Source: an uncultured Ectothiorhodospiraceae bacterium (GTDB taxonomy: Bacteria > Pseudomonadota > Gammaproteobacteria > UBA6429 > Thiohalophilaceae). From it: DNA of 64,000 nucleotides. Of the stretch, positions 1 to 7,531 are shown piece after piece. Below the pieces are notes generated by a model, which did no database searches, had not been told where the DNA came from, and worked only from the letters and a program-made list of their open reading frames with translations. Each line of letters begins with the position of its first letter. Within the stretch, counting starts at the first letter, position 1. Location of the stretch: positions 1-64,000 of the forward strand of contig CAMYOL010000068.1 of assembly GCA_947260005.1 (NCBI GenBank). The letters are read 5' to 3'. The translations under genes and the position numbers were made by a program.

Positions 1-2220
1 CTGGTCGTTATCATAATTTTAATTATGACCGTCAGTACCCTTCTATTCGACTATCAAATCCGTCGCCCAATCATTCGTATCGCGCGCGCCTTAAAAGCCG
101 TCGCCAAGGGAGATGAAAATATAATTCTACCTGATTCTAAAATAGCGGAAACCAGCGACTTGATCACTGCTTTTTCTCACATGCGCCAACAGGTTCACTC
201 ACGCCAGGAACATTTGCAGGCCGTATTAACCTACGCCGTTGACGCGATCATAACGACGAATATGAGAGGGATCGTTAAAAGTTTCAACCCAGCCGCAGAA
301 AAAATGTTTGGCCAAACGGCAGAACAAGCTATAGGTGAATCATTATCAAATTATCTGTTTGATTTAGATGAAATGGTGATGACCCATTCAGGCATTGAAT
401 TCGAATCTTACGCATGCCACTCAAGCGAGGGGACATTCCCGGTCGGATTACGCGTCAGCGCGATGCAAGTCGATGGTGAAGAATTAATGCTGGTCATGAT
501 CGCCGACATAAGGGAAAGACGCGAAATGCTCGAAGGCATTAAAGCCAGAGAACAACGCCTGCAATCAATTATGGATACCGCAGCTGAGGCCATTGTCACG
601 TTTGATGATTCTGGAAATATTGAAAACTGGAACTATGCAGCAGAAAATCTATTTGGCTGGTCCGAAAATGAAGTATTAGGGAAAAATTTCTGTGAACATA
701 TCAGCATTGAGTCCATCACCGATAAACAAGCTGAAGATCACATTAAGGAAGTTAAACATTTCATCGGCCAGGAGAGTGAAGTCGTTGGAGTACACAAGAA
801 TGGTAGCAGCATACCTTTGTCGCTTAAAGTTTCAAAAATGATACTGGATGGAGTAACAAAGTATACCGCCCTGCTTGCTAATATTTCTGAACGCAAGGCG
901 ATGATGGAGAATCTAAAACATATCGCCGAACACGATAGTTTAACTGGGTTATATAACCGTGCTTACTTTCATGATCTGCTCGAAGAGACTTGTGTGCAAG
1001 CCACAAGTGACCAAACCCATCTTGCGTTACTCTATATTGATCTTGATAATTTCAAATATATTAATGACAGTATGGGACATATTGCCGGCGATCAATTACT
1101 TATCGAAATTTCCAATATCTTAAATAGACGGGCCCGTCGTAGCGATATTATAGCGCGACTGGGAGGAGATGAATTCGTTGCGATTATTAATGATGCTAAT
1201 CCAGAAAACATAGAAAAAATAGCCGAATCCTTTAGAGCCTCACTTGGTGATTATAAATTTAAATATGAGGGCAAAGCCGTTAATGTCGGCTGTTCGATTG
1301 GGGTCACACTAATTGATGGACACTCCCCGTCTCCAAGCACCATACTCGCCCAGAGTGACATCGCCTGCCATTTAGCAAAACGTGCGGGACGCAATCGTAT
1401 TCATGTTTTTACCAGTGATGACGAGTCCAGCGTAAAAAATATGTCCCTGGATATCGGTTGGTCACAACGTATCCACGATGCACTGAACAATAACAAGTTC
1501 GTCCTGGTCACCCAGCCAATTCTTCATACAAATTCGGAAGATGTATATTCGTATGAAGTCCTGGTGCGCATGCTTGATAATGATGGCACATTAATAATGC
1601 CCGGTGGATTTTTTTCAACGGCAGAACGTTTCGGGCTGGCAGTAAAAATAGATTTATGGGTGATCACTCATGCGGTAGAAAAATTATCACAATTTCACAA
1701 AATAAATCCGAGTATTAATTTTTCCATAAACCTGTCCGGACAATCAATTACTGTGCCTGAAGTGATTGCCCATATTGCTCATCTGCTAAACGAGAAAAAC
1801 CTGGATGCCAGTAAACTAACCTTCGAGATTACTGAAACAGCAGCCATTTCAGACATGGATAAAGCGGTGTTAATGTTAAATGAATTACGCAAAATGGGTT
1901 GCCGTACAGCACTTGATGACTTCGGCAGTGGCATGTCTTCATTTGCTTACTTACAAGAGATGCCGGTTGATATTGTCAAGATAGACGGACGATTCGTCAG
2001 AAATATCGCTGACAGTAGTGTCGATCAGGCCATAGTTCGAGCCATGAATGAAATTGCCCATGCACTCGGAAAAATAACCGTCGCCGAATTTGTTGAGAAT
2101 GAACAACATCTGAAAATGTTAAAAATAATAGGCGTCGATTGTGTGCAAGGTTACCACCTTGGCAAACCATCTCCAATCGATTTACTCGCTAATATTGATC
2201 AAACCTCTCAATCTGCATAA
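1..2220 (+). CDS. HAMP-PAS-PAS-GGDEF-EAL cyclic-di-GMP signalling protein (5' end outside window)
   Basis: Membrane sensor for cyclic-di-GMP turnover. The frame is open from base 1, so the N-terminus, probably a periplasmic sensor, lies outside. Bases 1-48 encode the end of a hydrophobic helix. Counting from the first in-window Met (base 25): HAMP about 12-60, PAS about 61-165 and 180-290, GGDEF about 300-465, EAL about 480-725. The cyclase signature GGDEF is intact near residue 380 (ARLGGDEF). The phosphodiesterase signature reads EVL (YEVLVRM, near 511) instead of EAL, a common tolerated variant, and the downstream DDFGSG and KIDGRF motifs are intact. Both activities are therefore possible; which one dominates cannot be read from sequence. 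It is convergent with the lipoprotein gene at 2239. Confidence 0.93.
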   Translation: MVVIIILIMTVSTLLFDYQIRRPIIRIARALKAVAKGDENIILPDSKIAETSDLITAFSHMRQQVHSRQEHLQAVLTYAVDAIITTNMRGIVKSFNPAAEKMFGQTAEQAIGESLSNYLFDLDEMVMTHSGIEFESYACHSSEGTFPVGLRVSAMQVDGEELMLVMIADIRERREMLEGIKAREQRLQSIMDTAAEAIVTFDDSGNIENWNYAAENLFGWSENEVLGKNFCEHISIESITDKQAEDHIKEVKHFIGQESEVVGVHKNGSSIPLSLKVSKMILDGVTKYTALLANISERKAMMENLKHIAEHDSLTGLYNRAYFHDLLEETCVQATSDQTHLALLYIDLDNFKYINDSMGHIAGDQLLIEISNILNRRARRSDIIARLGGDEFVAIINDANPENIEKIAESFRASLGDYKFKYEGKAVNVGCSIGVTLIDGHSPSPSTILAQSDIACHLAKRAGRNRIHVFTSDDESSVKNMSLDIGWSQRIHDALNNNKFVLVTQPILHTNSEDVYSYEVLVRMLDNDGTLIMPGGFFSTAERFGLAVKIDLWVITHAVEKLSQFHKINPSINFSINLSGQSITVPEVIAHIAHLLNEKNLDASKLTFEITETAAISDMDKAVLMLNELRKMGCRTALDDFGSGMSSFAYLQEMPVDIVKIDGRFVRNIADSSVDQAIVRAMNEIAHALGKITVAEFVENEQHLKMLKIIGVDCVQGYHLGKPSPIDLLANIDQTSQSA

Positions 2221-2238
2221 TATAATTTATATTTGTTA

Positions 2239-2787
2239 CTATTTATTTATGTAGTTTACAAACGTTTCACTCTTAAGTAATTGCGTGATTGCAGCGATGA
2301 TCGCCCCATCTAATGCTTGCGCAGAACTTCCGGCAGTTTGATAGGTTGCGCTTATTGCCGTAGATTTTCCATTACTCATGCTTGCAGTAATATCAAGGGA
2401 AGTTGATTTGTTAAAGGGTTTATTCGTTGCGTGTACATTACTGATTTTTAATGTGATCGTTTTATAATTAGAATCGGAAATTAATACACCACGTTTACTT
2501 AACTCGGACTCCAAAATTGAAATGGTTGCATCGGTATATTGTTGCAAGTCACCTAATAATTGAGTTGATTTTGAATCATCAAAAATCGTAACTTGCTCAG
2601 ATGACTGGTAATAGTTTTTTATAGCAACCGATTTGCCAGCAACCAGCGGCAATATTTTTTCTTTTACATGATGTCGTGTATGAGAGGCATTCACATACGT
2701 TGTACCCCCACAATTGACTAACAAAGCTGAAAATAGAATTATAAAACTTATTTTTATTGCGTGTTTTTGAAGTATATTCATTTGCAT
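2239..2787 (-). CDS. small putative lipoprotein, function unknown
   Basis: A 182-residue protein with an N-terminal hydrophobic helix ending LLVNCGG. The Cys sits where a lipobox is expected, although Asn at -1 is not the preferred residue, so lipidation is likely but not certain. The rest has the alternating pattern of a small periplasmic alpha/beta domain with no catalytic motif I recognise. The start overlaps the end of the upstream acyl-adenylating enzyme gene by 10 bases. A second Met (codon at 2781) has better spacing from an AAGG motif and may be the real start. It is the last gene of the leftward set that begins with the PAP2 phosphatase, so it is probably co-transcribed. Confidence 0.7.
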   Translation of the reverse strand: MQMNILQKHAIKISFIILFSALLVNCGGTTYVNASHTRHHVKEKILPLVAGKSVAIKNYYQSSEQVTIFDDSKSTQLLGDLQQYTDATISILESELSKRGVLISDSNYKTITLKISNVHATNKPFNKSTSLDITASMSNGKSTAISATYQTAGSSAQALDGAIIAAITQLLKSETFVNYINK

Positions 2788-4358
2788 AACCTTACCAATA
2801 GTTTATTCAGTGCGGGATAGTCTATTTTTGCATTATGCCGTTTATCCACTGGTACCTGAGCGACAGTATAAATCCTGTCAATTTTAGCCCACGCTAAATT
2901 CCGTTTTACTGACGCAGTATTCAAAACTGAATTATGGTGCATCTCTACAACCAGAACCCGTTGTTCCTTAAATGCGACCAGGGCACAACGTCGTACATTT
3001 GAATCACACCGTACAACTGTTTCAACCGCAAAGGGATAAAGCTCTCCATCCGAATCAGATATTTTTGCACTGCAACGCCCCATCAACCATATACGCCCTT
3101 GATCATCAAAATAACCTGCGTCACCCGTACGATGCCATGGCCGTCCCTCTACGGAAAATTTGGTTTCCTCGTTTCCGACGCCATTTAAATAGCCTGGTAA
3201 CACATGATCACCTGCCACCACTATTTCACCGGCCTCATAATTGGCTAAACACATCTCTAGTAATTGTTCTTGCGACATTGGCTCAATGGGTATGTTGGTC
3301 ACATCCTTTATGACCTTTACGTCTATTTGTTTAACAGGCTTACCCACCAATAAACCCTGACCTTTTTGCATATTACTAAAATCGTCTTCGCTAATATCTT
3401 GCCAGTGGATATGCGCAATCGGTTCCGCTTCGGTTGAACCATATACGGCAACCACCTCGGCATTGGATGCCAGTTGTTTCAATTGTGACAATAGACCTGG
3501 AAAAACCGGTGCGCCACCGGTATCGATTCGTTCAAAATTTAATTTTTGACCCTCATTTTTAAGACAATGATCAACTAATTGCTCATAAAAGGCAGGCGAT
3601 GCTGCACAACGTGTAGCTGAAAATGTCTTAGCCTGCTGCAATACGATACTTGCATCCACTTTTCCGGGGAAACGAAGGTCGACATCACATAATAAACTGG
3701 TTATCCCAGAAGCCAGATTGGCTAAGACAAAAATTGGTAAGGTACTCACATCTACCTGGCCAGGCTGATGATCAATGTTGTCGGCTAACACCTTGTGTTG
3801 TGCTAATAAAAACCCGTGCGTCCGGACTGCTGCCTTTGGCAGACCCGTACTACCACTGGTAAAAGTTATTAATGCAGGCAAATCATCTCTGGCATTTACT
3901 ACTTCAGTTAAAGGTTTGCATTGAGTTAAATCAGAAAATGATTTAGTAAATGGTAGCCAGCGTCCCACACCGATCTTGATTGGGATTGACCTCAACGACT
4001 TTGACGCGAAACGAAGAAGCTGCGCTTTACTACTGCCAATAAACGCCTTTGGCCTCACGCGCTGACAACACCGCTCCAGGTGATTGAGTCCTACGGATGG
4101 GTCAACAAACATGGCAACCAGGCCAAGCCTAAAGATCGCAACTAAAATAATATATAGCTCAGCACTAATGGGTTGAAAAATTAATATCGTGTCACCCTGT
4201 TTCAGCCCATACGAATTTAGTAAAGTCGCAAACCGTGCTGACTGGCTGTTTATTTGTAAGAAAGTGGTATGGCGTTCATGCCCGATCACACCATCTATAA
4301 TCGCCGTCTGACTTGCACGATGTTCAGCTTGTTGTTGCAGAACCTCGGCTATATTCAT
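2778..4358 (-). CDS. OleC-like acyl-adenylating enzyme / beta-lactone synthetase family
   Basis: ANL-superfamily AMP-forming enzyme, 526 residues. Visible motifs: the phosphate loop TFTSGSTGLPK near 165-175, VYGSTEAEP near 310, the hinge region HRTGDAGYFDDQGR, and a C-terminal PVDKRHNAKID. The C-terminal motif, the N-terminal RLGLVAMFVDP segment and the KAFIGS segment resemble OleC of the olefin pathway (OleABCD) more than ordinary acyl-CoA ligases. OleC turns beta-hydroxy acids into beta-lactones using ATP. No OleA, OleB or OleD is present in the window, so if it is a beta-lactone synthetase the lactone may be the end product. Its start lies three bases after the GNAT stop, which indicates an operon. 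A plain acyl-CoA or acyl-AMP ligase role is the alternative. Confidence 0.85.
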   Translation of the reverse strand: MNIAEVLQQQAEHRASQTAIIDGVIGHERHTTFLQINSQSARFATLLNSYGLKQGDTILIFQPISAELYIILVAIFRLGLVAMFVDPSVGLNHLERCCQRVRPKAFIGSSKAQLLRFASKSLRSIPIKIGVGRWLPFTKSFSDLTQCKPLTEVVNARDDLPALITFTSGSTGLPKAAVRTHGFLLAQHKVLADNIDHQPGQVDVSTLPIFVLANLASGITSLLCDVDLRFPGKVDASIVLQQAKTFSATRCAASPAFYEQLVDHCLKNEGQKLNFERIDTGGAPVFPGLLSQLKQLASNAEVVAVYGSTEAEPIAHIHWQDISEDDFSNMQKGQGLLVGKPVKQIDVKVIKDVTNIPIEPMSQEQLLEMCLANYEAGEIVVAGDHVLPGYLNGVGNEETKFSVEGRPWHRTGDAGYFDDQGRIWLMGRCSAKISDSDGELYPFAVETVVRCDSNVRRCALVAFKEQRVLVVEMHHNSVLNTASVKRNLAWAKIDRIYTVAQVPVDKRHNAKIDYPALNKLLVRLCK

Positions 4359-4361
4359 GAT

Positions 4362-5372
4362 TTAACGAAATGACCTGGAAAATAAGGTATAAGTGCGCAT
4401 TGGTGTTGCGTAATGCCCGCTTATGTTACGAGAAACATTACCGTTAAACATTAAGGCATGGATGGCTCGCTCAAAACCCATTACACGAGCCTGCTGCTGC
4501 ACCTTATCGACCAGCAATGCACCCAAACCGGCATGACTGTTTTCGGGTAATACCGCGACGGTTTTTATTATTACAGTCTTAACCTGTTCACCGCGCTCTT
4601 TTTCATTAGCATCCGGTATTGCAAATAAATAACCAATTGGCTGTTCATCTTTTTCAGCAATCAGGGTTAGTTCAGGTATAACCAGTTGTTTAACTTTCAT
4701 ATATTGGGTGACGAAATCTTCTTCGTCCAATGGCGTGTATAAATAGTTTTTACTAAAACTCTCCACCGAAATCGAATAGATCCGTCTCAGTTCTTGCTCA
4801 AAATTGTTTATATTCAGGTGGCGAAAGTAAATTCCTTTTTGTTGCAGGCGTTGCTCTACTTTTGGAAGACGTTCATCACGCTGGGTCAGGTCCGTCGTTA
4901 ACCCCGAACTGTATTCGGCCAATGGTTCAAAACCATAATCAATCCAGTACTTCGGCCAGCTCGGCGGGTTCGTTGGTTCAAGGAAAAATGGTGGTTCGCT
5001 TCCAGCATCGGTAACAAACCGATAACTGCGCCAGGTATTTCCGTCCATCGGGCCAATCGCGCGTGTACATTTCTGCATCTTTAATAAAAAACAGGCGTTA
5101 TTTAACATGACCTCCGTCGCCTTATCCTGCTCACTTTGATTATTGTCAGTCGCATAGTGACCAATAATGCCTAGCTTTTCGTTTTCAAGTTTTGGTACAT
5201 CAGTCCACCACAATGAACAACGCGCCTGAACCTGACCAAAATCATCCACGCACGCTAAATGCAGATCGACCTGTTGTTGCACCAGAATTTCAGGAGCAAA
5301 ACTTTGATATACACCGGCATTTAGATATTGTGCTAATTCCGACGGGGATTTAATTTGAGCTATTATTGACAC
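4362..5372 (-). CDS. GNAT-family acyltransferase
   Basis: A 336-residue protein. The C-terminal half (about 190-336) has a GNAT fold pattern, with the acetyl-CoA-binding segment PENSHAGLGALLVDKV followed by an Asn/Tyr-rich end. The N-terminal half is conserved-looking, with GPMDGNTWRSYRF near 118-130 and EPPFFLEPTNP near 140, and probably forms a second GNAT-like lobe. It would transfer an acyl group to an amine or alcohol; the substrate is unknown. The position between a P450 gene (28 bases upstream) and an OleC-like gene (3 bases downstream) suggests a tailoring step on a lipid-like small molecule. Confidence 0.8.
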   Translation of the reverse strand: MSIIAQIKSPSELAQYLNAGVYQSFAPEILVQQQVDLHLACVDDFGQVQARCSLWWTDVPKLENEKLGIIGHYATDNNQSEQDKATEVMLNNACFLLKMQKCTRAIGPMDGNTWRSYRFVTDAGSEPPFFLEPTNPPSWPKYWIDYGFEPLAEYSSGLTTDLTQRDERLPKVEQRLQQKGIYFRHLNINNFEQELRRIYSISVESFSKNYLYTPLDEEDFVTQYMKVKQLVIPELTLIAEKDEQPIGYLFAIPDANEKERGEQVKTVIIKTVAVLPENSHAGLGALLVDKVQQQARVMGFERAIHALMFNGNVSRNISGHYATPMRTYTLFSRSFR

Positions 5373-5400
5373 ACGTTCACCTGATTCACTTATTCGTTAT

Positions 5401-6675
5401 TTATTCTCGCCATTCAATATTCATCATTAGCTTATTGCGAACTCTAAGCGTAATACCGGGTTCTGGCTCGACCGATTCTTTGTTAACAAGCCGTAAACGG
5501 CAGCGTTGCAGCAAATAGACTAACACAATCATCGCCTCCTGAATGGCAAAGTTTTTCCCCAGACACATCCTGTGACCTAAACCGAATGGCATATAGGCCG
5601 TGCTGGCATCACGTTTACTATCAAACCGTTCGGGGTTAAATTTATCTGGGCTCTCCCAGAAATCCGGATGTCGGTGTAAAGTATAGATGCTTATAAATAG
5701 GGTCGAATTTTTTTTAATCTTATACCCTGCTATTTCATCGACGTCACGCGCACTGCGTTCGATCGCCCAGATTGGCGGATATAAACGAATAGCTTCATAA
5801 AAAACCTGAAGGGTGTAGGTTAAGTTCGATAGTTTTTCAATATCATCTACTGGACCATTAAAATGCTCAGTAATTTCATCGTAGACTTTTTGCTCGACGT
5901 CAGGATGTTGAGCCAGCAGATACCATACCCAGGTTAACGCATTTGCAGTCGTTTCATGACCAGCCAATAATAAAGTCACCACCTCATCTCGTAACCAGAC
6001 CGAGTCAAATAGTGTCTCACTTTGTTGTGCAGCGATCATTTTATCCAGCAAATCATTAGTATCGTGATTTTTAATAGTGAGACGCCGTTGTAAGATATTG
6101 TCGACTATATGATGTAATTTTTTACGTTCATGCTTGAAGCGCTGATTACCAGAGGTCGGAATCATCAGCGGAAGAGCAACTCCAAAGATCCTTCTGTAAA
6201 GATGCAACAATGACACTTCCATCGACTTTGCAACCTGGTCAGTCGTATGAGTTAAATCCTCACTTAATAAAGATTTTCCTATCACCTGATAAGTCAGGTG
6301 CATCATCGCAGAATGTATATCAACCGGTGTATTGTCGTTACGCCACTCCTCTAATAACAAATTACTCTCTGACTCGACGACATCTTTAAATTTTTTAACC
6401 GTATCAACTCGAAAGGTGTTTTGTAGCTGGCGTCGCTTATGATACCAACTGTCGCCATTATCCGTTAATAGGCTTTGCCCCGCCAACAACCGAATTTGCT
6501 GGCTGCTACGTCCATCTTTAAGGTAATTATCTTTGTTCGAGACAAGAACATGTTTAGCAAACTCTGGATGATTAAGTGAATAGTATTGAAGATGGGCAAG
6601 ACGAAAACTGACCATGTCACCATACTGGCGATGTAAATTTTTCAGCACGGTAAGCATATTGCCCCGTATGTCCAT
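5401..6675 (-). CDS. cytochrome P450 monooxygenase
   Basis: Haem-thiolate monooxygenase, 424 residues from the first ATG. The core signatures are present: oxygen-activating I-helix AGHETT, K-helix EAIR, NPERF, and the haem loop FGLGHRMCLG with the ligand at Cys371. It resembles the fatty-acid-hydroxylating CYP4/CYP102 group and has no fused reductase, so separate electron-transfer partners outside the window are needed. The start is a problem: the usual P450 N-terminal motif (PPGPNGLPLLGN) is encoded in frame at about 6679-6714, upstream of the first ATG, in a stretch open to 6765 that has no ATG, GTG or TTG. A non-standard start (ATA at 6726 or ATC at 6723, right after the PAP2 stop and a GGGAAAAA motif) or a frameshift from the PAP2 gene would supply it. 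Confidence 0.93.
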   Translation of the reverse strand: MDIRGNMLTVLKNLHRQYGDMVSFRLAHLQYYSLNHPEFAKHVLVSNKDNYLKDGRSSQQIRLLAGQSLLTDNGDSWYHKRRQLQNTFRVDTVKKFKDVVESESNLLLEEWRNDNTPVDIHSAMMHLTYQVIGKSLLSEDLTHTTDQVAKSMEVSLLHLYRRIFGVALPLMIPTSGNQRFKHERKKLHHIVDNILQRRLTIKNHDTNDLLDKMIAAQQSETLFDSVWLRDEVVTLLLAGHETTANALTWVWYLLAQHPDVEQKVYDEITEHFNGPVDDIEKLSNLTYTLQVFYEAIRLYPPIWAIERSARDVDEIAGYKIKKNSTLFISIYTLHRHPDFWESPDKFNPERFDSKRDASTAYMPFGLGHRMCLGKNFAIQEAMIVLVYLLQRCRLRLVNKESVEPEPGITLRVRNKLMMNIEWRE

Positions 6676-6727
6676 TACATTACCGAGTAATGGTAATCCA
6701 TTAGGTCCTGGTGGGTGCTTGATTATT

Positions 6728-7396
6728 TTATTTTTCCCGTTTTTCCCAGTTTTTAGAGCTGACCGCTATCCGTCGCATATAGAATCGTTCGGCCAACATG
6801 ATACCAATAAAAGCCGTCAATAACCCGCCAAATATATCGATTAAATAATGCTGCTTGGTGGTTAATACTGTTAATACTAATAGTATAAATACTAGTCCAT
6901 ATAACCAGGCCCATTTTTTGTGTTGTTGTGCCAGATACCAAAACCCTATCCCCGGAACACAAACATGACCTGAAGGAAAACAATTTGCAGGCGTATCTAT
7001 TCCCGTCAACCATAGATAAATCGCAGTCGTGACATTAGTCACTTCTGGAGCAGGCGGCCTGGGATATACGGTTGGAAAAAATAAAAAAATAGAGTAGTTA
7101 ATGGCAACCGCGAATCCAACCGCATACAACGACTTTATAAATGTCGATGGCGTATCTAAAAAAACGGGTAAATACATGCCACCAATTAAAAGAAAATAGG
7201 GTAATACTGTCCAGGGCAAAAAGGGAATATCGTTTTCGAATTCAAAAAGCATAAGTGACTTCGGTTCGAATACCTGGAATCGATTAGTCAACTGATAACC
7301 TACATATAGGAAAGAAGTCCAGACAAGGACAACCACGAATCTTCTTAGAAAAGGATATTTTCCTGATATATAAAGGCTAATCTTTTGCTCGATCAA
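6728..7396 (-). CDS. PAP2-family membrane phosphatase/phosphotransferase
   Basis: A 222-residue multi-pass membrane protein with about six hydrophobic segments. The PAP2 active-site motifs are visible: YPRPP near residue 110, CFPSGH near 143, and TTKQHYLID near 190. The TTKQHYxID form is typical of the PAP2_3 branch, which includes AUR1-like inositol-phosphate transferases and lipid phosphate phosphatases. It would hydrolyse or transfer a lipid phosphate at the outer face of the inner membrane. It is first in the leftward set with P450, GNAT and the OleC-like enzyme, and its 3' end overlaps the open P450 frame. Confidence 0.88.
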   Translation of the reverse strand: MIEQKISLYISGKYPFLRRFVVVLVWTSFLYVGYQLTNRFQVFEPKSLMLFEFENDIPFLPWTVLPYFLLIGGMYLPVFLDTPSTFIKSLYAVGFAVAINYSIFLFFPTVYPRPPAPEVTNVTTAIYLWLTGIDTPANCFPSGHVCVPGIGFWYLAQQHKKWAWLYGLVFILLVLTVLTTKQHYLIDIFGGLLTAFIGIMLAERFYMRRIAVSSKNWEKREK

Positions 7397-7476
7397 ATCT
7401 TATCCTGTTATATCTTTCATATAAAATAGCCTTATACCCTACTTTGATTATAAGTGATTATCAATCATGGCATCAT

Positions 7477-7501
7477 AAAAAAACCGCCTGCAATGAGGCG
7501 G
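7477..7501 (-). terminator. Rho-independent terminator of the metalloprotease gene
   Basis: On the minus strand a CCGCCT stem (7496-7501) pairs with AGGCGG (7484-7489) across a six-base loop and is followed by seven T residues. It lies about 30 bases past the stop at 7532 and separates the metalloprotease gene from the PAP2 set. Confidence 0.85.
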
Positions 7502-7531
7502 CCCATAAATTAAGCATAATTTAACGTAAAT

